Assembly (NCBI GenBank): GCA_965153455.1
Contig: OZ234501.1
Location: forward strand, 4,774,001-4,838,000
DNA length: 64,000 bases
Reading direction: 5' to 3'
Source of the DNA: Sphagnum compactum
Lineage: Eukaryota > Bryophyta > Sphagnopsida > Sphagnales
Shown here: positions 35,510 through 45,240 of the stretch, one piece after another
How the letters are laid out: every line of letters starts with the position of its first letter
How positions within the stretch are numbered: the stretch's first letter is position 1
Notes under the pieces: generated by a model
Database searches by the model: none
What the model was told of the DNA's origin: nothing
The model's input: only the letters and a program-made list of their open reading frames with translations
Position numbers and translations under genes: made by a program

Positions 35510-35698
35510 ATGTCATATGTGAGTCTTCCGCCATTGACTCTAAAAGTGTTGCAAGAACTGCTAATTGTGTTGAGACCGGCTGATCTTGGCAGGAACTCAA
35601 GTTCCATAGCAGCTTGGTTTTTTGGTTTTTTCAAGTCACTCCGGTGTGCTCTCTCTCCTCTGTCAACAACCCATGATCCTGCTGCTGCTGCTGTTTAA
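35510..35698 (+). other. Upstream ORF containing the miR156-like site
   Basis: An ATG at 35510 opens 62 codons ending in TAA at 35696-35698, 186 bp before the main start and in the same phase. In-frame stops near 35732, 35812 and 35861 separate it from the main coding sequence. Its end reads RCALSPLSTTHD across the miR156-like site. Coding miR156 sites in SPL proteins typically encode ALSLLS, so the phase is the same with one Leu changed to Pro. Whether it is translated is unknown. If a leader intron ends at 35592, the ATG would be spliced out. Confidence 0.35.
35646..35665 (+). promoter_or_regulatory. Candidate miR156-family target site in the leader
   Basis: The site reads GTGCTCTCTCTCCTCTGTCA. 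Against the canonical land-plant miR156 as I know it, 18 of 20 positions pair. The exceptions are the mismatch opposite miRNA nucleotide 14, which is common in real SPL targets, and an A-C mismatch opposite nucleotide 8. It differs by one base from the widespread SPL site GTGCTCTCTCTCTTCTGTCA. The position, 220 nt upstream of the start codon, is unlike the usual coding or 3'-UTR location. The region is CT-rich, so a chance match is possible, but the non-CT flanks GTG and GTCA also match. Confidence 0.5.
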
Positions 35699-35879
35699 AT
35701 ATTGAGATTGTTCAATCGAGCAGGAGTCTGTTGAGCCAGAAAGAAGAAGAAGAAGAAGCTGCAGCAGCACCTGGGTTCTACTACTTACTACACATCCCAT
35801 CATCCCGACTGACTCTACATCTCTACAGCCTTGAAAACCCCCCTTCTTCTTCTTCTTCTTTGACTCTCAAAAACAGTAC

Positions 35880-35888
35880 ATGGGATGA
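35880..35888 (+). promoter_or_regulatory. Two-codon upstream ORF overlapping the main start codon
   Basis: The sequence ATGGGATGA encodes Met-Gly-stop. Its TGA (35886-35888) overlaps the main ATG (35885-35887) as ATGA. The main start has G at -3. The upstream one has T at -3 but G at +4. Ribosomes that translate the two codons would terminate on top of the main start, an arrangement known to allow termination-reinitiation or start-site competition. Confidence 0.6.
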
Positions 35889-38800
35889 ACCCTTCTGCAA
35901 ATACCAACGAGCATCAAGGTGACCCTGGGCCAAATTGGTCAACGGAGAACTGGGATAGCCCCGGCGTGGTTGGCGGCACCCTCGAGCACGCTTCTCGGCA
36001 GTACCCGACCAACCGATTAGAGTGGGAGTGGGATCCTATGATTCTGGCCACACAGCACCCAGGCAGTGGTAGCTCTAATGAAGCTGCTGTACCAGGTGAT
36101 GCAGCTCATGGGGACCACAAGACCCAACAGATCACTGCAGGTAACTGGTGTACACATCTTCTTCTGCAACACTTATATATCTAGTCATAGTTCCAAATGA
36201 GACTCCTTGTTGGATCAGAAGTCTAGCTCAGATTTATGTCTGCAGTGTACAGGGATTGCAAAGTTTCCTTTCAGCAAATGGGTGCAACTCGTAACTTCAG
36301 ATCCAGATGTCTGTCTGCCTTAATTGCATAGTCATATACACTCACTCAGTCTCAGGCAATGTGAAGAATGGTTGGCAGCAAGCCGAAAATTTCATGTCTT
36401 GAAAAGTAAGTACCAGAGAAAGTGAGGAAGTCACAAATGGGTCATAGCAATGGGGCTCTTGCTTGTCAAGAACTTTTATGTCACAGAAATTGTGTTCAAA
36501 AGATTTACAAGAGATATGATTTGAATCAGAGTTTGGAGCTATGTTTGGAGCAAAGTTCCTGAACTAAATAACTAACAAACGCAGTCTCTAGATCTGTTTT
36601 GACAATACCGGAATGCTGTTTCTTTTATTGCAGGCCAAATTTCAAGTCTTCGGGCTTACAGCCATATGATTTCACCAGGACTTCCAGCCAACTTCAGTCA
36701 CAATGCTGCCACCTTGGGGATCTTCGGCCCAGCAGGAATGCAGAATCGTCATCATCATCATCATGCCTATGGAGCTTTGGATGGCTCTGCTGGTGCTGCC
36801 GTCCTTTCTGCTGCAACAGGAGGAGGGTCACACCTTCACAACTCACTTCAAGGCTCGTCTGGAATCCCAGGCCTTGCTGCTACCAGTGGAGGACTCCATG
36901 TTGGGGATATGCAAACCACATTTGAGCAGCAGCAACAGCAGCGTCGTGACCACTACTTTGCATCTAGCATACACGAACATCACCTGGTCAAGAGAGAGGA
37001 TGTGAGAAAACCCTCTTTCAATGCATCAAGACTAAATTGGTTTCTTTTAATTTTGTGAAAAAAAAATTCTCTTGAATTATTATTGTGCTGTTTGAATGAC
37101 AAATTCAATTCTTAATTTTTGTGTTCAATAATATTATATTCAGTTCTCTTCACAATATTCCAAAAACCTGGTTTTGGCCTGCAGGTGAGTGATGGCCATA
37201 CTGCACCCCGGATAGGCCTCAATCTCGGGGTGCGAACCTACTTCTCAGCTGAGGACACTGCTGTGGGTCGTCTAGCAAAGCGGCCTTGTGCAGGCCCTCC
37301 AAACACCCAAGTTCCAATGTGTCAAGCAGAAGGTTGCAAAGCTGATCTGAGCACTGCCAAGCACTACCACCGCCGTCACAAAGTGTGTGAGCTCCACTCC
37401 AAAGCACCAACTGTCATAGCTGCTGGTCTTACCAAACGCTTTTGTCAGCAATGCAGCAGGTATGGAACATTCCAGTCATCATCTCCTCATGAGTGTCTGC
37501 ACAATGTCGCTTTGCTAGACGATCCACAACTTGGTCAAAGCTGAAGATGTTGGTTTTTCTTTTCAGTGTTTGTGATTTTGCACAATGTTGATTTCACACT
37601 TTTAACATTCTTTGTTTCTAAATTAATTTATTTTTAATGTTTTTTTGTGTGAAATAGATTCCACTTGCTAGCTGAGTTTGATGAAGGCAAAAGAAGCTGT
37701 CGCAAGCGCCTTGCAGACCACAACAGACGCCGCCGCAAGCCGCAACCTGGTGCAGTCTCAACAACAGCAGCAGCAGCTAGTACCTCAGCTGAAATCATGA
37801 GCATCAAAACTGGAACTGACAGTGAAAGCAGTTGTGCTGTGAATGGTCAGCAGCTGCTCTGTGATTTGTCCTCCTCCTCTTGCAAGTGTACTAGTAACAT
37901 TGGATGCACCTTCCATCATACACATCTGTTGTTTTGCATTGCATAGCATAAGAGTAAACAGTTGACATGATCTGGATTGAAAAGTAAAAAACAAGCTGAA
38001 ATTGTGACTGCAGGTGCTTCCTATGGACGAGGAGGGCATGGTGACAGCAGCCATCAATCACCCCATCACCATCATGGGATACAGCAACAGACAACAAGTT
38101 CCATGAAAGGCCCAGACCCTCATCAAGCCTTGCTGTCAGCTATGTCTCTCTCTACATCATCTGTCCCGCTTATGCTACACAATGCAAAGCGACAGATGAG
38201 TATGATGCCAGGATCATCCTCCTCCAATCATGCCCATGAAGCTGCCACTGCTGCCTATCAACACTTTTTGCAGGTAGTATATATTCACACATAAAGTCAT
38301 GTCCAGATCTTAAGCTCTCTCCTTGCAATTTGATTTGAACTCTCCAAACATTTGATATTATTCGTGAGACCAACTTCAGTTGAAGTGGTGACAATGGGTG
38401 GGTTGGTGGGTGGGAGGCTTATTTTAGGGTGTAACTAGTTCAGGTCAGAGTGGACCACACCTGTCACTCTCATCACTCGGAGGACAGCTTGGGTTGAGTC
38501 AACAACAAGCAAGCTGTCAAAGCAGACAAGCGACAGGCAATTATAACACAAGTACTAGGATTGAGCCTGGTGTTCCATGGTTGCGTCCATTGAACTCACG
38601 CTCAGATCTGATGCAACAACAAGAAGTAGTAGTAGGCAGATCACCCCCGAGCCTCCAGCAGCAGCAGCAGCATTTCCAACCTCCACATCACAGCACCACT
38701 TTAGCATCAGCCAACTCCCCCAGGTCACAGGTTAGAAGTTTTCTTTTTTCCCCCTCCTTTCAGTTCAGGACCTTAGTCTTGCTTGCTCTCAGTATTATGA

Positions 38801-39391
38801 TTCAGCCTCTTACAACTACCTTTTGTTTGTGTTTTTCTTGATGAATTGCAGAATCAGAAACTTCAGGTTTACTCACCTTCAAACCAGAACTTGATACCAA
38901 TGCAGTCATTCTCACGGGGAGATCTAGGCAGCCCTGAATGGATGCTTGGATCACGAGATGAGCGGTCAAAACAGTACGGACCATCATCATCAGCTATGTC
39001 AGGATCTCATATCCAGTTGCAGCAGCAAGGCCACCAGATGCTTGGATTGCTGGACAACACCTCCACCATACATCATCATCAAGCTGGAGATGACTCGGGC
39101 TTAGTTCCTGGAGGCGGAGGAGGAGGAGGAACTGGACAATGTGGGTCAAGCGCTGCTGCTGCTGCTGCAGGGGGGCATGCGGCCCCAGCCATGGAGTTTC
39201 TGCAGCATGGTATTATTCACCCAACAACAACAGAATCCAACGTAACTCCTGATAACAACAACAACAACAACAATGATGAAAAGAACAAGAAAGAGAAGAG
39301 CCCTGAATTGAAGGTATACTCTCATGAGCTGGAAGCCCTCAGATCCTATGAGGCTGGCTCATCCATCTATGATTCGCACCCCTTGCTGTAA
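35885..39391 (+). CDS. SPL: SPL8/LG1-type SBP-box transcription factor, seven coding exons
   Basis: Nuclear DNA-binding factor of the SQUAMOSA-promoter-binding-protein-like family, which binds GTAC-core promoter sites. Exons: 35885-36140, 36634-37001, 37185-37459, 37658-37893, 38014-38273, 38449-38730 and 38852-39391. All introns are GT-AG and the frame stays open for about 738 residues. The exon-4 donor is the uncertain one: 37845 or 37887 also keep frame, giving 722 or 736. The SBP domain covers residues 254-330. Zinc site 1 is C254, C259, C276 and H279; site 2 is C295, C298, H302 and C314. A bipartite nuclear signal (KR...RRRRK) spans 311-327. The intron between CQQCSR and FHLLAEF is at the family's conserved position. 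[10 protein letters not shown] (219-228) just before the domain points to the SPL8/LIGULELESS1 group. Gln, His, Gly, Ala and Asn runs fill the rest, with no ankyrin repeats or membrane segment. The start is the first in-frame ATG after a stop near 35861. Confidence 0.95.
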
Positions 39392-40110
39392 ACTGCAGCG
39401 GATCATAACTAGATGGATGTACTTCACTTCAGGTATGATCTAAATTCTTGATCATCATCTATCATTCTGTGAAAATCCAATACCACTGGAAAATTCAGCT
39501 CGAGCTGTGTCTTGCCAACTAGGAGGATGTCTCATTTTGAGCTCTACTTTGAGATTGAGAAAAGCCCATGATATCTCTACCTGTACTGATCATTTTCCAT
39601 TTTTGTGTTGATCTTTTTCACAACACAGGGCAAAAAGAGTGAGAATCGGAAAAATGAGAAAATCGCACTCGGAGTGGCAACTGAGAGCTATCAACTCATT
39701 TGTAATTTTTTTTCCATGACCCCAGTTTTGCGAACTTGTCATACATACAGAATAGCACATGCAGACCTTCTTCAGCTAGACTAGGCTAGCCTAGACAACA
39801 GACCAAACCAGACCCGACCCGACCCAACCCGACCTGACCTGACCAGACTAGGTGTAGGTGTTGATTCTTGAGGAACTGCAATACTGACTTGGAAGGAAAC
39901 CACAGAGAACTGAACTTTGCTACATGTTGTTGACACACAAACGAACTTTGCATTTGTTGTTCTTTTCCTCCTCTTTCACAAACAAGATGATGTTTGATCA
40001 CTCTCTCTCAGAGTCGGCCCATGCCACTCTCTCTAATTTTTTTGGACTGTCCTCTTGATTTTGTTGTAATGGCTAGACAGCAAAAGAAATCCACTTGCAA
40101 TAAAAATTAA
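39392..40110 (+). other. Probable 3' untranslated region of the SPL gene
   Basis: A plausible untranslated intron runs from a donor at 39433 (TTCAG|GTATGA) to an acceptor at 39628 (CACAG). At 196 bp it matches the coding introns in size. The donor is 41 nt after the stop codon, close enough that it should not trigger nonsense-mediated decay. A (GACCC/GACCT)n tract lies at 39807-39845. A TTGTAA word at 40064-40069 and an AATAAA at 40099-40104 form a reasonable polyadenylation signal pair. Confidence 0.5.
40099..40104 (+). terminator. Candidate polyadenylation signal AATAAA
   Basis: This is a canonical AATAAA about 710 bp after the SPL stop codon, with a TGTAA word 30 bp upstream. Plant signals are loose, so other sites may be used. 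Confidence 0.45.
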
Positions 40111-42354
40111 GGAAAACCAAAGAACACTCAGACCAAAGATTCAAGCTTCTACTAGTCTCACATTCTGTGCTAAGAAAGAAGAGCATATCATAGACGGAAG
40201 AGCCCAGCCCATGGGATAAGAGGGATGATGATGAGGAGTCGGAGGAGGAGGAGGAGGAGGAGGAGAGAATGTTGTGCCCTTGAGGAAGTATGAAAACTAC
40301 CAAACTTGTTGTTGGAAGAAAGAGTCTAATGATTGCATTTTATAGGGGTGGAAAAAGCTAAAGACCCAGAGCTGGGAACTAACTTCTTCCTTGGGATCGA
40401 GTATAATTGTCATGGGATGTGTACATTTTTGTGAGTTATTTTGTAACACCCAATTTGTGTGTTGTGTGCGTACTGTTACAGTTGTTGTAGTGTCTGTATT
40501 GAGTACCAACATACATACATACATTATACATATATACATTCTCACTCACACAGTACTCACCTAACTTAGTTGCTCTTGTTTGTACTGCAAAAAATTTAAT
40601 GGACAAAACCTTTTTTTTTTTCGGGTTCTCAGAGTAAAACTTGCAACAAATTTTGCAATTTTGGAACACATGAAAGTAACAACTCAAGTTTGCAAAAGTG
40701 GTGGGCATATGAATTTCATTTTTATTTTTAGTGCCTTTGGGTCCCTCACTCACTCACACTTGCTTACTTGCAAGTCCAATACAGTGTGGCATAAATTCTC
40801 AATAACTTAGCATTTTGTTTTTGTGCATGTTTGCAACTGCGAGGGAGTGAGTTATGTAAGTCACAGATATGATGTTGCTGGTGGATTCTTGATACAACAA
40901 CGCACGTAAAATATATATATATATATATATATGCATATCACAAATACAGGCAAAATCTGTGACAAGAATATTTTGGCTGTTGAAAGCGTTTAGGGTTTAG
41001 GATTTAAGATAAATTAAACCTTTGAACTATATAAGTGCATGGTCAATCTTGCAAACAAATTTTGCAATCTACAAGAAACCCTGAGAAGAAAAAAAAAAGT
41101 CTGAAGAATAATGAGTCGCTCTATGTGTACAATTTAACTATTTCGGACTTATAAAACTTGGATGTGCTTTTTAAACTATAGAATTTTGACGTGAAAACAT
41201 TCAAACTCTAAAAATATAACATATTTGCAGGGAAACTCAACACTAGTCTTTTGTAATTGTATTAGATGCCATCCATGAATGAATGAGCCCATCTCTTGAG
41301 AGAATAGGATGATGTCTTTTAACTCAAATGCTTGCTTGCTTGATTGAGGTCAAAAATTGATTGATTACCCCCATCTTACTCACCTAAGGTTACCTCTAAT
41401 GGAGACATCACCTAAGTTAGAAGACAAAGCCAAAAACAAACCCCATTTTATGAAGTTCCATGGTGGTCTAAACCCACATAAATATATGGAGTGAGTTGAA
41501 CATGTTATGGAATGGGTTGAATAAAACTAAGAAATTTTCCTCTTACATGATAACTATCACCTATGTGTAGTTGAGTATTTGTTCATAGACTAAAAAATTC
41601 CATAAATAAATCTAGAGGGTTTTGTGTTATTATTTCACCTTGGTCGTAACCATTTAGACTACATATCATGATACTATTTGGATTAATGATCCTAGATATG
41701 TTTGGCAATAAAAATAAATAATAATTTATAATTCAGCATTATACTTCTCTTTTTTTAAATGAAGCTATTGTGCTTGGTGGCTTCATTCAGATTTTTGCCA
41801 TCACAAGCAAGCATGTAATTTTTTTTTAAATTTTTTTTGCCTTGAAAATCTTTTCTTTTTTAAGTAATTAATTAGTGTTTAACCAGCCTACATAACTACG
41901 GGTAGTATTTTTGCCAATCGACAAATTTGCAATGAATTTGCAAGTGCTACGTACTAGGTACTCTAAACTTGAACATGCAATAATATTGTAACCTATTATT
42001 CTGGACGACATTAAAACCGCACTAAATTAATTTTCTTTGTAAGGTGGACCTTATTCGGTCACATCGTGTCTTTAACACTACCCCTTACATAACTCAAAGG
42101 AGATTATTAGGGTTTGTAAGGTTCCTCAATGGGTACCCCTATGTAATTTCTGGGTCCCCCCACGGGATTATGTGACCCAGCACCCACCACCGCACCATCC
42201 ACCAGAAACCCATTATGACTCGGTTGTGGATGGATCTTATAAACCCGCCTACTTCAACCTCATGCACTACATAGTTAACTCTAGCTATGTAAGCGAGTAA
42301 CTACCATAGGTAAGGAATGTAAGTTGTTGTTACTATCTAGGTAGGTAGGTAGTG
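40111..42354. other. Intergenic, no gene seen
   Basis: It holds a (GGA)n tract at 40239-40265, an (AT)n tract at 40910-40932 and a TTTAGGGTTTAGG word near 40989. Open frames in 40073-40810 lie on both strands with no domain. The remainder is AT-rich. Confidence 0.6.
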
Positions 42355-42657
42355 CTACTTGGTAGGTAGGTAGGTAGATAGATAGATAGATACATGTGAA
42401 TGGTTGATACATGGCTAACCACTGTGGTTAGCTATGGGACAGGAATTCAATGAAAAAGTGCTTCCCTGTCCACACATCATCCATAATGCATGGTACACTG
42501 GCACTTGGTGCTACTTGGTAGGTAGATAGATACATAGATACATACATGCGAATGGTGTTGATGCATGGCTAACCACTGTGGTTAACTATGGGGACAGGAA
42601 TTGAATGAAAAAGTGTTTCCCTGTCCACACATCATCCATTCTGCATGGTGCACTGGT
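42355..42657. repeat. Tandem duplication, about 155 bp per copy
   Basis: The two copies (42355-42502 and 42511-42657) share CTACTTGGTAGGTAG with GATA repeats, then ATGGCTAACCACTGTGGTTA, GGGACAGGAATT, AATGAAAAAGTG, TTCCCTGTCCACACATCATC and TGCATGGT(A/G)CACTGG. Each copy contains the inverted repeat TAACCACTGTGGTTA and a complementary pair GGGACAGG/CCCTGTCC, so the RNA could fold. The microsatellite part (GGTA, GATA, ACAT) continues on both sides of the duplication. Confidence 0.85.
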
Positions 42658-42984
42658 AGGTGCTGCTGGTTCGCTCTGGCCCCATGCACTCGGCAGCCAA
42701 CCACAAAGTGAACCAACAAGCCACACAGTGTGTACCATGAGGATAGATGGTGAATGGAAAAGAGACAATCGTCCATCCTGAGTTCGAACCAAGGTGGTTA
42801 GCCCAATTTTGTATTTTCGATTATCTATCTATCTATATACATACATACATACATACAACATACATACAACCTCACTAACCGTTACCTACATACATACAAC
42901 CTCACTAACCGTTACCTAGGTACTAACTTATCATCTACATGCATTTGCTTAGCTAGTAACCGGAGTTCGGGGGGAGGGTGGGAG
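42658..42984. other. Simple-repeat-rich intergenic
   Basis: It contains (TATC)n at 42821-42836, (ACAT)n at 42838-42868 and a short direct repeat of CATACAACCTCACTAACCGT at about 42862 and 42893. A GAGTTCGAACCAAGG word at 42780 resembles a Pol III box B, but no box A is at tRNA distance. Confidence 0.55.
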
Positions 42985-43015
42985 GGGTTTAGGGTTTAGG
43001 GTTTAAACCCTAAAC
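42985..43015. repeat. Head-to-head telomere-motif palindrome
   Basis: Three TTTAGGG-type units run into a reverse CCCTAAA unit. Positions 42994-43015 form a perfect 22-bp palindrome centred on GTTTAAAC. Such inverted junctions resemble the scar of a telomere-telomere join, though a chance inversion of a short block would look the same. Confidence 0.8.
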
Positions 43016-43811
43016 ATTTACAAACCCACCCAACACTTGTATAGTAACCACTTATTATCCTACTTACTTACCTTCCTTCCCACCTATCTACTTACCTCAT
43101 TCATACCTCTTTTGCAAAACAAGATGAAACAAAAAAACAGGTCACTTAAGATTCATTCATTCATCATAAGGACAATTAGGGTTACTACATTCAAGTTTCC
43201 CACCCACCAAAAGGACAATTAGGGTTACTACATTCAAGTTAACTACAGTTGGGATTCTTGGCATGAATTTGAAGGTGTGATTTGACACCTTACCTGCTGC
43301 TCCAGTCCAAAATTCTGTACTCTTCTGGACAGAGAGTGGATTGATGATGGAGATGAATGAACTCTGTCAAGAATAGTACTAAACCACTACCCAACTCTGA
43401 AAGCCAAACCCTCTTGTTGTTGTTAGAATCAGTGTTTTAAAATTTTTTTGCAATTTTGATTAAAAACAAATTGGGCTTAGTTGGAAAAAAACAATTTTTA
43501 ATTAATTAATTAATTAAATGTGGTTTGTGGAGTGATTTGTTGCCATATTTTGAAATAAAAAGAATTCAGAAAAATTGGCAGATTTTTATTATCCTGTTCT
43601 AGTACATAGTCAAAAATATCAGAAGGATAATACTTAGATTTTATATTTAATTTTAGTTTCAGAATTCACTTATAGCCAAATTTTGCTAAACCTTTTTATC
43701 AATGATAGCCAGCTTAGCTCCATCACAAAAAAATTGTTGGAAAAAAACACTGATTAGGATACGTTTAATATGTGTTTTTTTTTTTTTTTTTTCTTAAGGG
43801 CAATTTTTTTA
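43016..43811. other. Intergenic, no gene seen
   Basis: A short direct repeat with AAAGGACAATTAGGGTTACT and the words after it occurs at 43168-43197 and 43209-43239. A (TTAA)n tract lies at 43501-43516 and a T18 tract at 43775-43792. No coding frame is seen. Confidence 0.55.
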
Positions 43812-44010
43812 TGCAGCCAAAGTGGTGATAAATCATCTAAAGGAAGATGTAAGAAGAAGTGACGATTATCCTTAGGAAGATTTAGCCAAATTCGGCTACT
43901 TTAAACCAGATATGAAGTATAAATCTTTAATTGACTATATATATATATATATATATATATAGTTGGCTACATACTGAAAAACCAAACATAGAAATCCAGT
44001 AAATTTTACA
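43812..44010. repeat. Dispersed palindromic repeat family, copy C
   Basis: The order is GCAGCCAAAGTGGTGAT, GGAAGATT, the core TAGCCAAATTCGGCTA (43883-43898), CAGATATGAAGTA, an (AT)n tract (43936-43961), GTTGGCTACATACTGAAAAACC and ATAGAAATCCAGTAA. It is the most complete of the four copies seen and is closely paralleled by copy D. Confidence 0.65.
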
Positions 44011-44017
44011 ATTTTTT

Positions 44018-44775
44018 TTCTCACTTATGGCAATTGAAACCCTCAAAAATCATTCCATTTTCGAATTTTTTATTTCTAAAGATCTCACCAGTTTTTAAAA
44101 TAAAAAGAAGCCCAGCCATCAGTTTAGGGTTTAGGGAAATTTGGAAAAACAATTTCCTCACTTTTTGGCAATTGAAACTCTCGAAAGTCACCTTCATTGT
44201 TATTTTTTTATTCTTAATAATTTTGAAACTCTGAAAAATCACCTTCATTTTCAAATTCTTAATTCTTAATTTCGCCAATTTTAAGAAAAAGGGTTGGCAA
44301 TGGGTTTAGGGCAATTTCTAATATTTTATTTTTTCTCACTTTTTGGCACTTGAAACTCTCAAAAAACATCCTTTTCATTTTTTATTGAATTCATCAATTT
44401 AAAAAAAAGTTCATCAAACAGGTTTAGGGTTTAGGCCAATGTTTACTATTTTGTTTTCTCACTTCTAGCAATTGAAACTCTCAAAAATCACCATCATTTT
44501 TATTTTATTTTTAATTCTTAATAATTTCACTTTCTAGGAAATCAAAATTTCACAATAAAAATTTTAAATTTCAAAAAAAAAATTAGGCTTAGGTTTAGGG
44601 TTTAAGTTTTTTAAGGGTGGTAAAACTTAAACTCTCACAAATCACCTGCATTCATGAATGAAAAAAAAAATTATTCTTAGTAATTTCACTTTCTAGTGAA
44701 GTAAGTTTTGCCAAAACAAAACTTATTTAATAAAAGGACTTAGGTTTAGGGTTTAGGGTTTAAGGGTAAAAGTTT
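44018..44775. repeat. Degenerate tandem array with telomere motifs
   Basis: Five to six diverged units of about 120-170 bp each start with CTCACTTTTTGGCAATTGAAACTCTC followed by AAAAATCACC and an A/T-rich TTCTTAATAATTTC segment, and most end in TTTAGGGTTTAGG. Starts of CTCAC...TTGAAACTCTC are near 44020, 44158, 44336 and 44459, with later units decayed. The telomere word is therefore part of a repeat unit and not a terminal telomere. Confidence 0.7.
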
Positions 44776-44847
44776 GTTGCAAGACTCATTTCACAAGCTT
44801 GTAACACAAACAAAAAAACAAACTTGTGCATGCACATGGCATATGTG

Positions 44848-44851
<4 letters not shown>

Positions 44852-44890
<39 letters not shown>

Positions 44891-44897
44891 AAGAGAG
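44852..44897. repeat. (GA)n microsatellite
   Basis: A near-perfect GA tract of about 46 bp with two interruptions follows a GTGTGT word. Confidence 0.9.
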
Positions 44898-45035
44898 TAC
44901 ATACTATTACACTTGTAGTGTTGTAGTTTGATGGGTGGTCCTGGAAGAAGGTGCTCCCTCAACATCAGCTACCTACCTACTAAGGTGTATTGAAAGCACC
45001 AAGCCAGTGGTATTTTTTTGTCAATTTTGTGATGT

Positions 45036-45240
45036 AGCCAAAAGTGGCGATGGTTGACTTGAAGATTTAGCCAGATTTGGCTACAAGCAAAATATGAAAG
45101 TAAAATTTGTTGAACATGTTTTCTTTCTTTTTTTTTATTGGCTACTCTACTTGAAGAAACCATGTATGTATAAAAGAAATATGGTGTGGAGTTTTATTTT
45201 AGTTTTAGAAATTTTGGTCAGATTTTTTGGCTATTGATAA
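45036..45240. repeat. Dispersed palindromic repeat family, copy D
   Basis: GTAGCCAAAAGTGGCGATG precedes GAAGATT and the core TAGCCAGATTTGGCTA (45068-45083), then CAAGCAAAATATGAAAGTA and a later TTGGCTACT and TTGGCTATTGATAA. The order matches copy C, 1.2 kb upstream. Confidence 0.6.

Larger units (their letters stand above)
32060..35884 (+). promoter_or_regulatory. Probable promoter-proximal region and long 5' leader of the SPL gene
   Basis: At about 32.06 kb the composition switches sharply from TA-rich to G/T-rich with CTG, GAGA, GAGT and GGCT repeats (for example (GGCT)n at 32428-32448), a texture typical of long plant leaders. A strong splice donor, CAAG|GTGAGC, lies at 33863/33864. Possible acceptors are at 33938, 34205, 35403 and 35592, so the leader probably carries at least one intron. 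Several upstream AUGs exist, including a 26-codon frame at 33734-33814 beginning MKKKLPSK. The transcription start is not visible to me. Which parts are exonic needs transcript data. Confidence 0.45.

Noticed and set aside
37219-37410. 63-codon frame antisense to the SBP exon
   Set aside because: It is a shadow of the conserved SBP-domain exon on the other strand.
39990-40035. CT-rich stretch in the SPL 3' region as a second miR156 site
   Set aside because: Only the central CTCTCTCT word matches. The GTGC and TGTCA ends required for pairing are absent.
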